Shown: positions 8,876 to 16,335 of the stretch, in pieces | Layout: each line of letters opens with the position of its first letter | Position numbering within the stretch: the first letter of the stretch is position 1 | DNA from: Sphingomonas adhaesiva | GTDB taxonomy: Bacteria > Pseudomonadota > Alphaproteobacteria > Sphingomonadales > Sphingomonadaceae | Assembly (NCBI RefSeq): GCF_002374855.1 | Contig: NZ_NWVC01000004.1 | Span: 1-64,000 of the forward strand | DNA length: 64,000 nt | Reading direction: 5' to 3' | Notes under the pieces: generated by a model | The model's input: only the letters and a program-made list of their open reading frames with translations | Database searches by the model: none | What the model was told of the DNA's origin: nothing | Made by a program: the position numbers and the translations under genes

Positions 8876-9448
8876 ATGACGACGCTCGTCCTCGCTTCTT
8901 CCTCCCCGCGCCGCCGCGACCTGCTGGCGCGGATCGGCGTGGTGCCCGCGCGCATCCATTCCCCTGACATCGACGAGACGCCGCACCCGCGCGAGCTGCC
9001 GCGCGCCTATGCGCTGCGGCTGGCGGAGGAGAAGGCGCGCGCGGTGCCGCGCGCGGCGGGCGAGGCGGTGCTGGCGGGGGACACGACGATCGCGGTGGGG
9101 CGGCGCATCCTGCCCCCGGCGGAGAGCGAGGCCGTGCAGCGCGACCTGCTGCGGCTGCTGTCCGGGCGGCGGCACCATGCGCTGTCGGCGGTGTGCGTGA
9201 TCGCGCCCGACGGGGCGGTGCGCACCCGGCTGGCCGATACGATCGTCGCGTTCAAGCCGCTGTCGGACGTCGAGATCGACGCCTATGTCGCGTGCGGCGA
9301 GGGGCTGGGCAAGGCGGGCGGCTATGCGATCCAGGGACGCGCGGAGGCGTTCGTGCGCTTCCTGCACGGCAGCCATTCGGGGGTGATCGGCCTACCGCTG
9401 TTCGAGACGCGCGCGTTGCTGGCGGCGGCGGGCATCCTGCTTGGCTGA
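8876..9448 (+). CDS. maf: Maf family nucleoside triphosphate pyrophosphatase
   Basis: A 190-residue cytosolic house-cleaning enzyme, expected to hydrolyse dTTP/UTP or modified nucleotides to the monophosphate. The signature LVLASSSPRRRDLL is at residues 4-17, followed by SPDIDETPHP, EEKARAV, GDTTIAVG with the catalytic-type aspartate, and SGRRHHALSAV. Length is standard. The next gene starts at a TTG inside the last codons of maf, an 8-bp overlap that suggests translational coupling. Confidence 0.92.
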   Translation: MTTLVLASSSPRRRDLLARIGVVPARIHSPDIDETPHPRELPRAYALRLAEEKARAVPRAAGEAVLAGDTTIAVGRRILPPAESEAVQRDLLRLLSGRRHHALSAVCVIAPDGAVRTRLADTIVAFKPLSDVEIDAYVACGEGLGKAGGYAIQGRAEAFVRFLHGSHSGVIGLPLFETRALLAAAGILLG

Positions 9449-10367
9449 ATGGCTGTATGAGGACGGGGTGGGCGAGGCGCGCGCCGCGCTGGTCGCCGAC
9501 GACCGTATCGTGGCCGCGCGGATCGAACTGCCCGACACGCTGCGCGTCGGCACGGTGGCGCGCGCGCGGCTGACCGAGCGGATGGTCGCGACGCTGGACG
9601 ACGGGCGCGAGGTGATGCTGGACCGCGCGCCGCCCGGCGTGACGCTGGGCGCGGCGCTGACCGTCGAGGTGGTGCGCGAGGCGATCCCGGAGCCGGGCCG
9701 TGCCAAGCGCGCCCGCGCGCGGGCGAGCGATGCCGCCCCGGCCCCCGGCCCCGATTTGCTGGCGCGGATCGCCGCCACCGGGCATCCCGTGCGCCACCTG
9801 CGCGCGCATGAGGCGGATGCGCTGGAGGCGGCGGGCTGGTCAGAGGTGCTGGAGGAGGCATCGGGGGGCGAGATCGCGTTCGCGGGCGGCATGCTGCGGC
9901 TGTCGCCGACCCCGGCGATGACGCTGTTCGACGTCGACGGCGACATGGCCGGCGAGGCGCTGGCGGTGCGCGCGGCGACCGCGGCGGCGCTGGCGATCCG
10001 CCGCCACGGCATCGGCGGGTCGATCGGCATCGACTTCCCGACCGTGACCGGCAAGGCCGCGCGCCAGGCGGTGGCGGCGGCGATCGACGCCGCGCTGCCG
10101 CCGCCGTTCGAACGCACCGCGGTCAACGGCTTCGGCTTCCTGCAGATCGTGCGCCCGCGCCCGCGCGCGTCGCTGCCCGAACGGCTGCGCGACGATCCCG
10201 TCGGCGCGGCGGCGCGGGCCGCGCTGCGCCTGATCGAGCGGACGCCGGTGTCGGCGCCGGCGCGCTTCCGCCTGCCCGATGCGGTGCGCGCGCGGATCGA
10301 GGCGACGCCGGCATGGATCGGGGCGATCGTGCGCCGGACGGGTCGCGCCCCCATATTCGACCGATGA
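9441..10367 (+). CDS. Ribonuclease E/G-like protein, short form
   Basis: A 308-residue relative of RNase E/G, likely acting in RNA processing. The core keeps two acidic positions of the catalytic DNase I-like subdomain, D164 in TLFDVDGDM and D198 in GSIGIDFPTV, matching the E. coli RNase E Asp303/Asp346 context. It is much shorter than RNase G (about 490 residues). The N-terminal S1-like part is divergent, and the CPxC zinc-link is absent, so tetramer formation as in RNase E is unlikely. The start is a TTG (9441) overlapping the maf stop; no ATG fits. Its stop overlaps the yacG start (ATGA). This short version after maf is common in alphaproteobacteria (family knowledge). Confidence 0.82.
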   Translation: MAEWLYEDGVGEARAALVADDRIVAARIELPDTLRVGTVARARLTERMVATLDDGREVMLDRAPPGVTLGAALTVEVVREAIPEPGRAKRARARASDAAPAPGPDLLARIAATGHPVRHLRAHEADALEAAGWSEVLEEASGGEIAFAGGMLRLSPTPAMTLFDVDGDMAGEALAVRAATAAALAIRRHGIGGSIGIDFPTVTGKAARQAVAAAIDAALPPPFERTAVNGFGFLQIVRPRPRASLPERLRDDPVGAAARAALRLIERTPVSAPARFRLPDAVRARIEATPAWIGAIVRRTGRAPIFDR

Positions 10368-10558
10368 CGAAACGCTGCCCGATCTGCGCCGCGCCGGCCG
10401 TGCGCGATCATGCCCCCTTCTGTTCGCGCGGCTGCGCGAGCCGCGACCTCTTGCGCTGGCTGGAGGAGGGCTATCGCCTGCCCGGTGCGCCCGCCGATCC
10501 GGAAATGATCGACGCGGCGGGTGCGGAGGGGCTGGACAGGCGCCGCGACACCGATTAG
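10364..10558 (+). CDS. yacG: DNA gyrase inhibitor YacG, zinc-binding
   Basis: A 64-residue zinc protein. The four ligands are C5-x2-C8 and C20-x3-C24 (CPIC...CSRGC), followed by RDLLRWLEEGY, matching YacG. The E. coli protein binds GyrB and blocks gyrase binding to DNA. Its ATG overlaps the stop of the RNase-like gene by four bases, so it is co-translated. The tRNA-Phe gene begins 29 bp downstream. Confidence 0.92.
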   Translation: MTKRCPICAAPAVRDHAPFCSRGCASRDLLRWLEEGYRLPGAPADPEMIDAAGAEGLDRRRDTD

Positions 10559-10587
10559 GGACCGCGCCTCATCGCTGTTCGCGATAT

Positions 10588-10663
10588 GCCCAAGTAGCTC
10601 AGTTGGTAGAGCATGCGACTGAAAATCGCAGTGTCGGTGGTTCGATCCCGCCCTTGGGCACCA
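10588..10663 (+). tRNA. tRNA-Phe (GAA)
   Basis: A 76-nt tRNA with acceptor stem gcccaag/cttgggc, D-loop agctcagttggtagagc, anticodon loop ctGAAaa, and T-loop ggttcgatccc. The 3' CCA is encoded. The anticodon GAA reads UUU/UUC. It follows yacG closely. Confidence 0.97.
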
Positions 10664-10707
10664 TTTTCCCACATCGTCGTCGTGCAACGCCGCACACCGC
10701 GGGGGTG

Positions 10708-10739
10708 ACGGCGGGACGCGCACGCACGCGCCCCGCCGT
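10708..10739 (-). terminator. GC-rich hairpin at the end of the metallophosphoesterase gene
   Basis: A 13-bp stem with one mismatch (acggcgggacgcg against cgcgccccgccgt) and a 6-nt loop lies between tRNA-Phe and the stop of the convergent metallophosphoesterase. No T-run follows on either strand, so it is a probable but not classical terminator and could serve both sides. Confidence 0.5.
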
Positions 10740-10745
10740 TCGGGG

Positions 10746-12689
10746 TCAGACCAGCGCGAATTCGTCGAACTTGATCGGATCGCGCGCCGGATAGCGCGTG
10801 TCGAACGCGTAGCTGCTGATCGTTCCCGTGCCGGTGTCGAGGATGCTGTAGGCGGTGATGTCGTTGCTCGACACGAACGGCACCGAGGTGGTCGACCCGG
10901 CCAGCTCGACCATCGGCTGACGCAGCGAGGGAAAGATCGCCGCGCGGTCGTGCGGGTCGCCTTCGCGCGGATAATCGTCCTGGTTCCAGGTGAAGGAGGT
11001 GCCCGAGGGCGATCCGGCCGCGGGCACCGCGGTACGGCGCGGCGCCAGGTTTTCGACATAGGCGCCGTAGCTGTTCCCGACGTTCGACGTCTCGATATAG
11101 TTGAGCGTCCCGACCTTCGACCGGCACCACAGGTGCGAATGGCCGACATGGACCAGCTGCACCCCCGCGCCGATCAGCAGCGGTTCGATGTCGCTGCGCC
11201 ACAGGTCCTGCGACAGCGGATAATCGTATTTCACGAAGCGCATCCGCCCGGCATCGACGATCGGCTGGATCTGCGTGTTCCAGGTCGTCGCGTCGATCGG
11301 GAAGGGGATCGGCCCCAGGGTGCGGACCGCGCCGCCCGCGTCGGCATATTCGAAGCTGGCCTGCGTCTGCGCCATGACGGGCACGGCATTGTCGCCCAGC
11401 CCGAACACCGACTGGTGGACCATCACCACCTTGTACCTGGCGGTGCGGAACGCCTCGCTGGCCAGCACGCCCTGCAGCCAGGCATATTGGCGCGATCCCT
11501 TCGCGAAGGGATGGAACTGGAAGTCGCCGAAGCCCCATTCGGCGGGCTTGTTCATCGATGCGGTCGCTTCGGACAGCTTGCCGCGCCCGGTCGCCCCCCA
11601 GCTGCGCCAGATGCGGTTGCCGTCCATCGCGATCAGGAACAGGTCGCCGATCCGCTGCGCATAGTAGCGTCCGCCCCCCGGCCCCTGCGGCAGGGTGAAG
11701 ATTTCGTTGTAGGAGACGATCTCGAACGAATTGTCCTGGATCCAGCGTTCGCGGATCGCATCGCTGCCCGACGGGTTCACGGTCGCCTTGACCTTCTCAT
11801 AGGCGATTTCGGCATACCAGCGCGGCTGCGGATCGTTGAACATGGTGTTGAGCGTGTTGGCCGCGTTCCAGCGCCCCGAATATTCGTGATTGCCCAGGAT
11901 CGGATAGATCCAGCCGTTCTGGAGCAGCGCGCCGCCGGTATAGGTGGAGGTCGGCTGCCATTTTCGCATCGTCCCCTGCAACGCGCCGAAGAACGGCGGC
12001 AGGTTGAGGACGCTGTTGTCGAACCATTCCGACGCGCGATTGGGCACGTTGACCAGATCGCCGGCGAAGAAGATGCCGTCGATCGGCCCCTGCGTTTCGA
12101 ACACGCGTTCGTAATTGGCGGAGGCCATCTTCTTGAGCTGGAGGTCCGAGGTCAGCAGGATGCGCGTCTTCTGCCCGGCGGCGGGCAGCGGCTGGAGCGT
12201 CGCCTCGCCGCTGCGCATCGTCTTCACCCCGTCGTTGCTGATCGCGACATAGGGGATGCGCTCGCCCGGCTTCAGCCCGGTGACCAGCGCCTCGTGCTTC
12301 CAGATGTCGCGCTGCGTCAGGCCGGTGTAGCTGCGCCCCGCGACGGTCGAGGCGGCATCCTCGTACATGCGCGACAGCGGGGTGGAGGTGGCGGCGACCT
12401 GTGCGCCGAAATTCGCGCCGTAGCGCACGGCGTGGTCGCGGCCCTTGAACTCGGTGAACCACACGACGCGCACCGAATCGGCGGTCGGCAGCTGGAGCAT
12501 CGGTTCGCTGAGCACCAGCGGCTCGCTGGCGAAGGCGGCGGTCGGCAGCGGGGCGGCGGTGGGCGTGGGGGAGGGCGCGGGCGCCGGGGCGGCGTTGTCG
12601 CCGTCGCCGTCGCATGCCGCGACCATCCCGCTGCCCGCCGTCGCGATCGCCAGCAGGCTGGCGCGGCGCGTGAATTCCCGTCTGTTCAT
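10746..12689 (-). CDS. Tat-exported metallophosphoesterase (purple acid phosphatase-like)
   Basis: A 647-residue protein. The N-terminus MNRREFTRRASLL has a twin-arginine motif followed by a hydrophobic core and AAC, so Tat export and possibly lipidation are expected. After a Pro/Ala linker comes a fibronectin-like part (SVRVVWFTEFKG), then the calcineurin-like fold: TSDLQLKKM, FFAGDLVN, GNHEYSG, VVMVHQSV and HVGHSHLW supply the two-metal site. Substrate is unknown; phosphomonoesters or diesters are usual. The gene stands alone, convergent with tRNA-Phe, and is longer than most family members. Confidence 0.85.
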   Translation of the reverse strand: MNRREFTRRASLLAIATAGSGMVAACDGDGDNAAPAPAPSPTPTAAPLPTAAFASEPLVLSEPMLQLPTADSVRVVWFTEFKGRDHAVRYGANFGAQVAATSTPLSRMYEDAASTVAGRSYTGLTQRDIWKHEALVTGLKPGERIPYVAISNDGVKTMRSGEATLQPLPAAGQKTRILLTSDLQLKKMASANYERVFETQGPIDGIFFAGDLVNVPNRASEWFDNSVLNLPPFFGALQGTMRKWQPTSTYTGGALLQNGWIYPILGNHEYSGRWNAANTLNTMFNDPQPRWYAEIAYEKVKATVNPSGSDAIRERWIQDNSFEIVSYNEIFTLPQGPGGGRYYAQRIGDLFLIAMDGNRIWRSWGATGRGKLSEATASMNKPAEWGFGDFQFHPFAKGSRQYAWLQGVLASEAFRTARYKVVMVHQSVFGLGDNAVPVMAQTQASFEYADAGGAVRTLGPIPFPIDATTWNTQIQPIVDAGRMRFVKYDYPLSQDLWRSDIEPLLIGAGVQLVHVGHSHLWCRSKVGTLNYIETSNVGNSYGAYVENLAPRRTAVPAAGSPSGTSFTWNQDDYPREGDPHDRAAIFPSLRQPMVELAGSTTSVPFVSSNDITAYSILDTGTGTISSYAFDTRYPARDPIKFDEFALV

Positions 12690-12773
12690 GTCGTGCCCCC
12701 CGGTTGAGTGCCGGAACGGTGGGACATTGACTCTACATTGGCATGAAGTTTCGATGACGTCGCAATGTCACCG

Positions 12774-13805
12774 TCATGTCGAAGCGTTGCCGTCCCACGC
12801 CGCGACCAGCGCCTCGCCCGTTTCGGGGCGCAGGGTGAAGATGCCGCTGTCGGCGTGGCGGGTTGGGTGGACGCGGTTGGTCAGCAGCGTCCACGCCAGC
12901 CCGCGGTCGTGATCGACCCACAGGCCGGTGCCGGTGAAGCCGGTATGGCCGATCGTGCCGGGGGAACAGGCCTGGCCGCCCGACCAGCCGGGGTGGCGGA
13001 TTTCCCAGCCGTGGGTGCGGTGCCCCTCCACCGGGGTGCGGATCGCGTCCAGCATCGCGGGCGACGCGCCGCTGCCGTCGAGCAGCCCGCGCGCGAAGTC
13101 GAGGACGCCGTCGACCGTCCCGAACAGCCCGGCATGGCCGGTGCGCCCGCCCATCGCGAAGCAATTTTCGTCATGCACCTCGCCCTGGAGGACGCGGCCG
13201 CGCCACGCGCAATGTTCGGTGGCGACGGCGGGGCCGGGGGGCGGTCCCCAGCTCAGCCCCGCGCCCAGCGGCTGTGCGTCGAGGCCGGCGCCGGTCAGCC
13301 GCTCCACCACGATGCCCAGCAAGATGAAGTTGATGTCCGAATAGACCGGCGGCCCGTGGCGCCATTCGCGCTGGAGGACGAACGCGCGCAGCCGGGCCGG
13401 ATCGTCGCCATAGGTGTAGATCGGTTCCACCGCGGGCAGGAAGGTGCGGTGGACCAGGCAGTCGCGGAACGTCAGGCGGCGTTCGGGCGCGCCGGCGACG
13501 TCATACTGGCGCAGGTCGGGGATGGCGTCGGTCAGCGGGCGGTCGAGGTCGAGGCGCCCTTCGTCCGCCAGTCGCAGGACGAAGCTGGTGGTGGCGATCA
13601 CCTTGCTGACCGAGGCGAGGTCGAACCAGTGGGCCGTGGTCAGCGGCTCGGGCGTCGGCACGCGCCGCGCCAGCCCGGTGCAGCGCACCGCGCGGCGCCC
13701 GTCGGCGGTGACGAGGCCCAGGATCGCGCCGGGGATGCGCGCGGCATCGACATAGGCGCGCGCGGGCGCGAAGGCGGCGTCGGCGATGGTATCGAGGTCG
13801 GTCAT
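12774..13805 (-). CDS. Serine hydrolase, beta-lactamase (class C/PBP4*) family
   Basis: A 343-residue enzyme of the penicillin-binding fold. The nucleophile motif S65-V-S-K68 follows FDLA, and the second motif is Y155-S-D157. No signal peptide is evident at the N-terminus (MTDLDTIADAAF), so the protein may be cytosolic, which fits handling of imported muropeptides. Its ATG overlaps the stop of the upstream AmpG-like gene (ATGA), so the two are translationally coupled. With the divergent sugar kinase at 15438 this points to peptidoglycan recycling. The exact bond cleaved is not known from sequence, and it should not be read as a resistance beta-lactamase. Confidence 0.82.
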   Translation of the reverse strand: MTDLDTIADAAFAPARAYVDAARIPGAILGLVTADGRRAVRCTGLARRVPTPEPLTTAHWFDLASVSKVIATTSFVLRLADEGRLDLDRPLTDAIPDLRQYDVAGAPERRLTFRDCLVHRTFLPAVEPIYTYGDDPARLRAFVLQREWRHGPPVYSDINFILLGIVVERLTGAGLDAQPLGAGLSWGPPPGPAVATEHCAWRGRVLQGEVHDENCFAMGGRTGHAGLFGTVDGVLDFARGLLDGSGASPAMLDAIRTPVEGHRTHGWEIRHPGWSGGQACSPGTIGHTGFTGTGLWVDHDRGLAWTLLTNRVHPTRHADSGIFTLRPETGEALVAAWDGNAST

Positions 13806-15298
13806 GCGTGATCCTCCGGCCGGGCGACGACGCGCGCCAGCAACGGCAGCAGCGGAATGGCGGCCAGGCTGACGAACCCGGACAGCAGGAAGAAGCCGTC
13901 ATAGCCGATCGCGCCGACCATCGTCCCGCCCGCGCCCGCCAGGAGCCGCGGCAACAGGAAGGCGAAGCCGGTCAGGAACGCATATTGCGCGCCCGGATAG
14001 CGCGGGTTCACCAGCAGCGAGAGATAGACGACGAACACCGCGCCGGCAAAGCCGTTGCCGAACTGGTCGGCGGCGGTGGAGACGTACAGCAGGGCTTCGT
14101 CGACGCGCTGATGCGCGAGCCACACGAAGCCGAAATTGCCCGCCGCGGCGACGACCGCGCCCAGCGCGAGCAGCCAGGTCATCCGCCAGCGCGTCGCCAG
14201 CCAGCCGCCCAGCCCGACGCCCGCCATGCTGGCGACCAGCGCGACCAGGCTGTCGGCGCGGCCGATCTGCGTCAGCGAATAGCCCAGCCCCTTGATCATC
14301 GGTTTCGACAGGTTGAGCGCCAGCACGTCGCCCATCCGGTACAGCGACACGAACGCCATCAGCAGCAGCGCCGCGCCGCCGTAGCGCCAGAAGAAATCGA
14401 CATAGGGGCCGAGCACCGTCGAGGTGCGCAGTCGCGACGTCGGCGGTGCGTTGCGGATCCACGGCAGCGCCGCGCCCATCGCCAGGAACGGCACCATGCA
14501 CAGGACGAGGACATAGGGCGTCACGTTGCTGCCCGCGCCGATCCCCAGCCCCGCGGCGGCCGACAGCGCGGCCCAGCCGACCGCGGCGGTCAGCAGCGCG
14601 GCGGCGCCGAGGATGACGAGGCTGGCGACCAGCCCGGTGGCCAGGGCCACCCAGCGCCCGCCGCCGCCCCCTTCGCCGTCCGGGCGCATCGCGACCAGCA
14701 GCGGGAAGGGCAGGAACGCCGCGACCGCGATCAGCAGATAGGCCGCGACCCAGCCCGCGCCGTCGGCGACGATCAGCGCCCCCGATCCCGCCGCGACCAT
14801 CGCGGTGCGATAGCCCCACAGGTTCGCCGCGACGATCGGCCCCTGTTCGTCCTGCGTCGGATACAGTTCGATGCGCCAGGCGTCAGCGGCGACCTCCAGC
14901 GTGGTCGTCCAGAAGGCGAGCAGCACCGCGAACAGCGCGGTGACCGCCAGGCTGGCATCGCCCGCGGTCAGCGCCATCGCGATCATCGCGGAGAAGATGC
15001 CGAGCTGCGCCAGCATGATCCAGCCGCGCCGCTTGCCCCAGAACCGCCCGAAGCCGGGGATCGAGTAGCGATCGAGCAGCGGCGCCCAGACGAACTTGAG
15101 CGTCGGCAGCAGTTGCACCCAGGCGAAGAAGCCGATCACCGCCAACGCGACGCCATGCGCCTGCAACCGCAGCGTCAGCACGGTCGAGAACATGTAGAAG
15201 GGCAGTCCCGCCGCAAACCCCAGCAGCGCGTACAGCGCCATGCCGCGCGGATCGCGGGGGCGGGGCGTGTCGGCAGGTACGGGCGCGGCGTCGGTCAT
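13802..15298 (-). CDS. AmpG-type MFS permease (probable muropeptide importer)
   Basis: A 498-residue major facilitator protein with about 12-14 membrane helices. The N-terminal region (GFAAGLPFYMFSTVLTLRLQ, then LKFVWAPLLDRY) is characteristic of AmpG, which imports GlcNAc-anhydroMurNAc peptides. The start at 15298 (MTDAAPVPAD) leaves a short hydrophilic leader before helix 1; an open extension to 15439 would run over the divergent promoter region and has no conserved content. It is first gene of a two-gene operon with the serine hydrolase. The inferred role is uptake of cell-wall turnover products. Confidence 0.85.
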   Translation of the reverse strand: MTDAAPVPADTPRPRDPRGMALYALLGFAAGLPFYMFSTVLTLRLQAHGVALAVIGFFAWVQLLPTLKFVWAPLLDRYSIPGFGRFWGKRRGWIMLAQLGIFSAMIAMALTAGDASLAVTALFAVLLAFWTTTLEVAADAWRIELYPTQDEQGPIVAANLWGYRTAMVAAGSGALIVADGAGWVAAYLLIAVAAFLPFPLLVAMRPDGEGGGGGRWVALATGLVASLVILGAAALLTAAVGWAALSAAAGLGIGAGSNVTPYVLVLCMVPFLAMGAALPWIRNAPPTSRLRTSTVLGPYVDFFWRYGGAALLLMAFVSLYRMGDVLALNLSKPMIKGLGYSLTQIGRADSLVALVASMAGVGLGGWLATRWRMTWLLALGAVVAAAGNFGFVWLAHQRVDEALLYVSTAADQFGNGFAGAVFVVYLSLLVNPRYPGAQYAFLTGFAFLLPRLLAGAGGTMVGAIGYDGFFLLSGFVSLAAIPLLPLLARVVARPEDHA

Positions 15299-15437
15299 CG
15301 GCACATCCGGGGGCAGGGGGGACGGCGGCACGGTCCGCGCTTCGCCCGACCGCGTCAATCCCGCCCCCAACCCGCGGTTATGGCCAAGTGCCGCCAATTC
15401 ATGGCACAGGGCGCGCGCGCCACGGCAAGGGACGGAC
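15299..15437. promoter_or_regulatory. Divergent intergenic region of the cell-wall recycling locus
   Basis: A 139-bp gap separates the AmpG-like operon from the divergent kinase, so it should hold both promoters. I see no clear operator palindrome or consensus -35/-10 pair. Confidence 0.4.
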
Positions 15438-16313
15438 ATGACGACGACGCGCTACTTCCTGGGGATCGACGCGGGCGGCAGCCATTGCCGCGCGCGCATC
15501 GCCGATGCGACCGGCCGGGTGATCGGCAGCGGCGCGACCGGCCCGGCCAATGCGCGCGTGGGGATGGAGCAGCTGCGCGCGACGCTGGACGCCGCGATCG
15601 CGCAGGCGGCGGCGCAAGCGGGGCTGGACGCCGACGACCTGCGTCAAATGAGCGCGGGGATGGGGATCGCCGGCATCTCGCGTCCCGGCGTGCGCGAGGC
15701 GCTGGCGGCGCTCGACTGGTCGTTCGCGTCGGTCGCCTACGTCACCGATGCGGTGATCGCGAACCTGGGCGCGCATCGCGGCGCGGACGGCGCGATCCTG
15801 ATCCTGGGGACGGGCAGCATCGCGCAGCTGCGCATCAACGGCACCGACGTGGCGATCGGCGGATACGGCTTCCCGATTTCCGACGAGGGCAGCGGCGCGG
15901 CGTTGGGGCTGTCGGCGGTGCGCCATGCGCTGCGCGCGCTGGACGGGCGCAGCCAGCGCACGCCGCTGAGCCTGGCGGTATCGGACCGTTTCGGCCATGC
16001 CATTCCGCAGGCGATCGCCTGGATGGATCGCGCGACCCCGCGCGATTATGCCGCGCTGGCGCCGCTGGTGATGGACCATGCCGAGGCGGGCGACGCGATC
16101 GCGCGCTCGATCGTCGAGGACGCGGCGGCGCATGTCGAACGTTTCATCGAGACCATTTTCGAACGCGGTGCGCCGTCGTGCGTGCTGATGGGCGGGTTGG
16201 CACCGCGGCTGCGCCCCTGGCTGCGCGCGCGTACCGTCGCGCAGCTGGGCGAGGCGCAGGGCGACGCGCTGGACGGCGCGCTGTTGCTGGCGGGGCTGGA
16301 AACGGCGGCCTGA
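15438..16313 (+). CDS. BadF/BadG-family sugar kinase (N-acetylhexosamine kinase-like)
   Basis: A 291-residue ASKHA-fold kinase. The phosphate-1 loop is FLGIDAGGSHCRARIAD near residues 7-23, the second is ILGTGSIA, and GYGFPISDEGSG is the hallmark block of N-acetylglucosamine/N-acetylmuramate kinases (MurK/NagK-like). It would phosphorylate amino sugars released from muropeptides at the expense of ATP in the cytosol. The ATG at 15438 is right before the first strand. Divergence from the AmpG permease supports this role, but the sugar specificity is inference. Confidence 0.82.
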   Translation: MTTTRYFLGIDAGGSHCRARIADATGRVIGSGATGPANARVGMEQLRATLDAAIAQAAAQAGLDADDLRQMSAGMGIAGISRPGVREALAALDWSFASVAYVTDAVIANLGAHRGADGAILILGTGSIAQLRINGTDVAIGGYGFPISDEGSGAALGLSAVRHALRALDGRSQRTPLSLAVSDRFGHAIPQAIAWMDRATPRDYAALAPLVMDHAEAGDAIARSIVEDAAAHVERFIETIFERGAPSCVLMGGLAPRLRPWLRARTVAQLGEAQGDALDGALLLAGLETAA

Positions 16314-16335
16314 CGCCGGCCGGACTCCGGAATGT

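Noticed and set aside
12774..13805. Antibiotic-resistance beta-lactamase
   Set aside because: The fold is shared, but no signal peptide is evident and coupling to an AmpG-like permease favour a recycling hydrolase.
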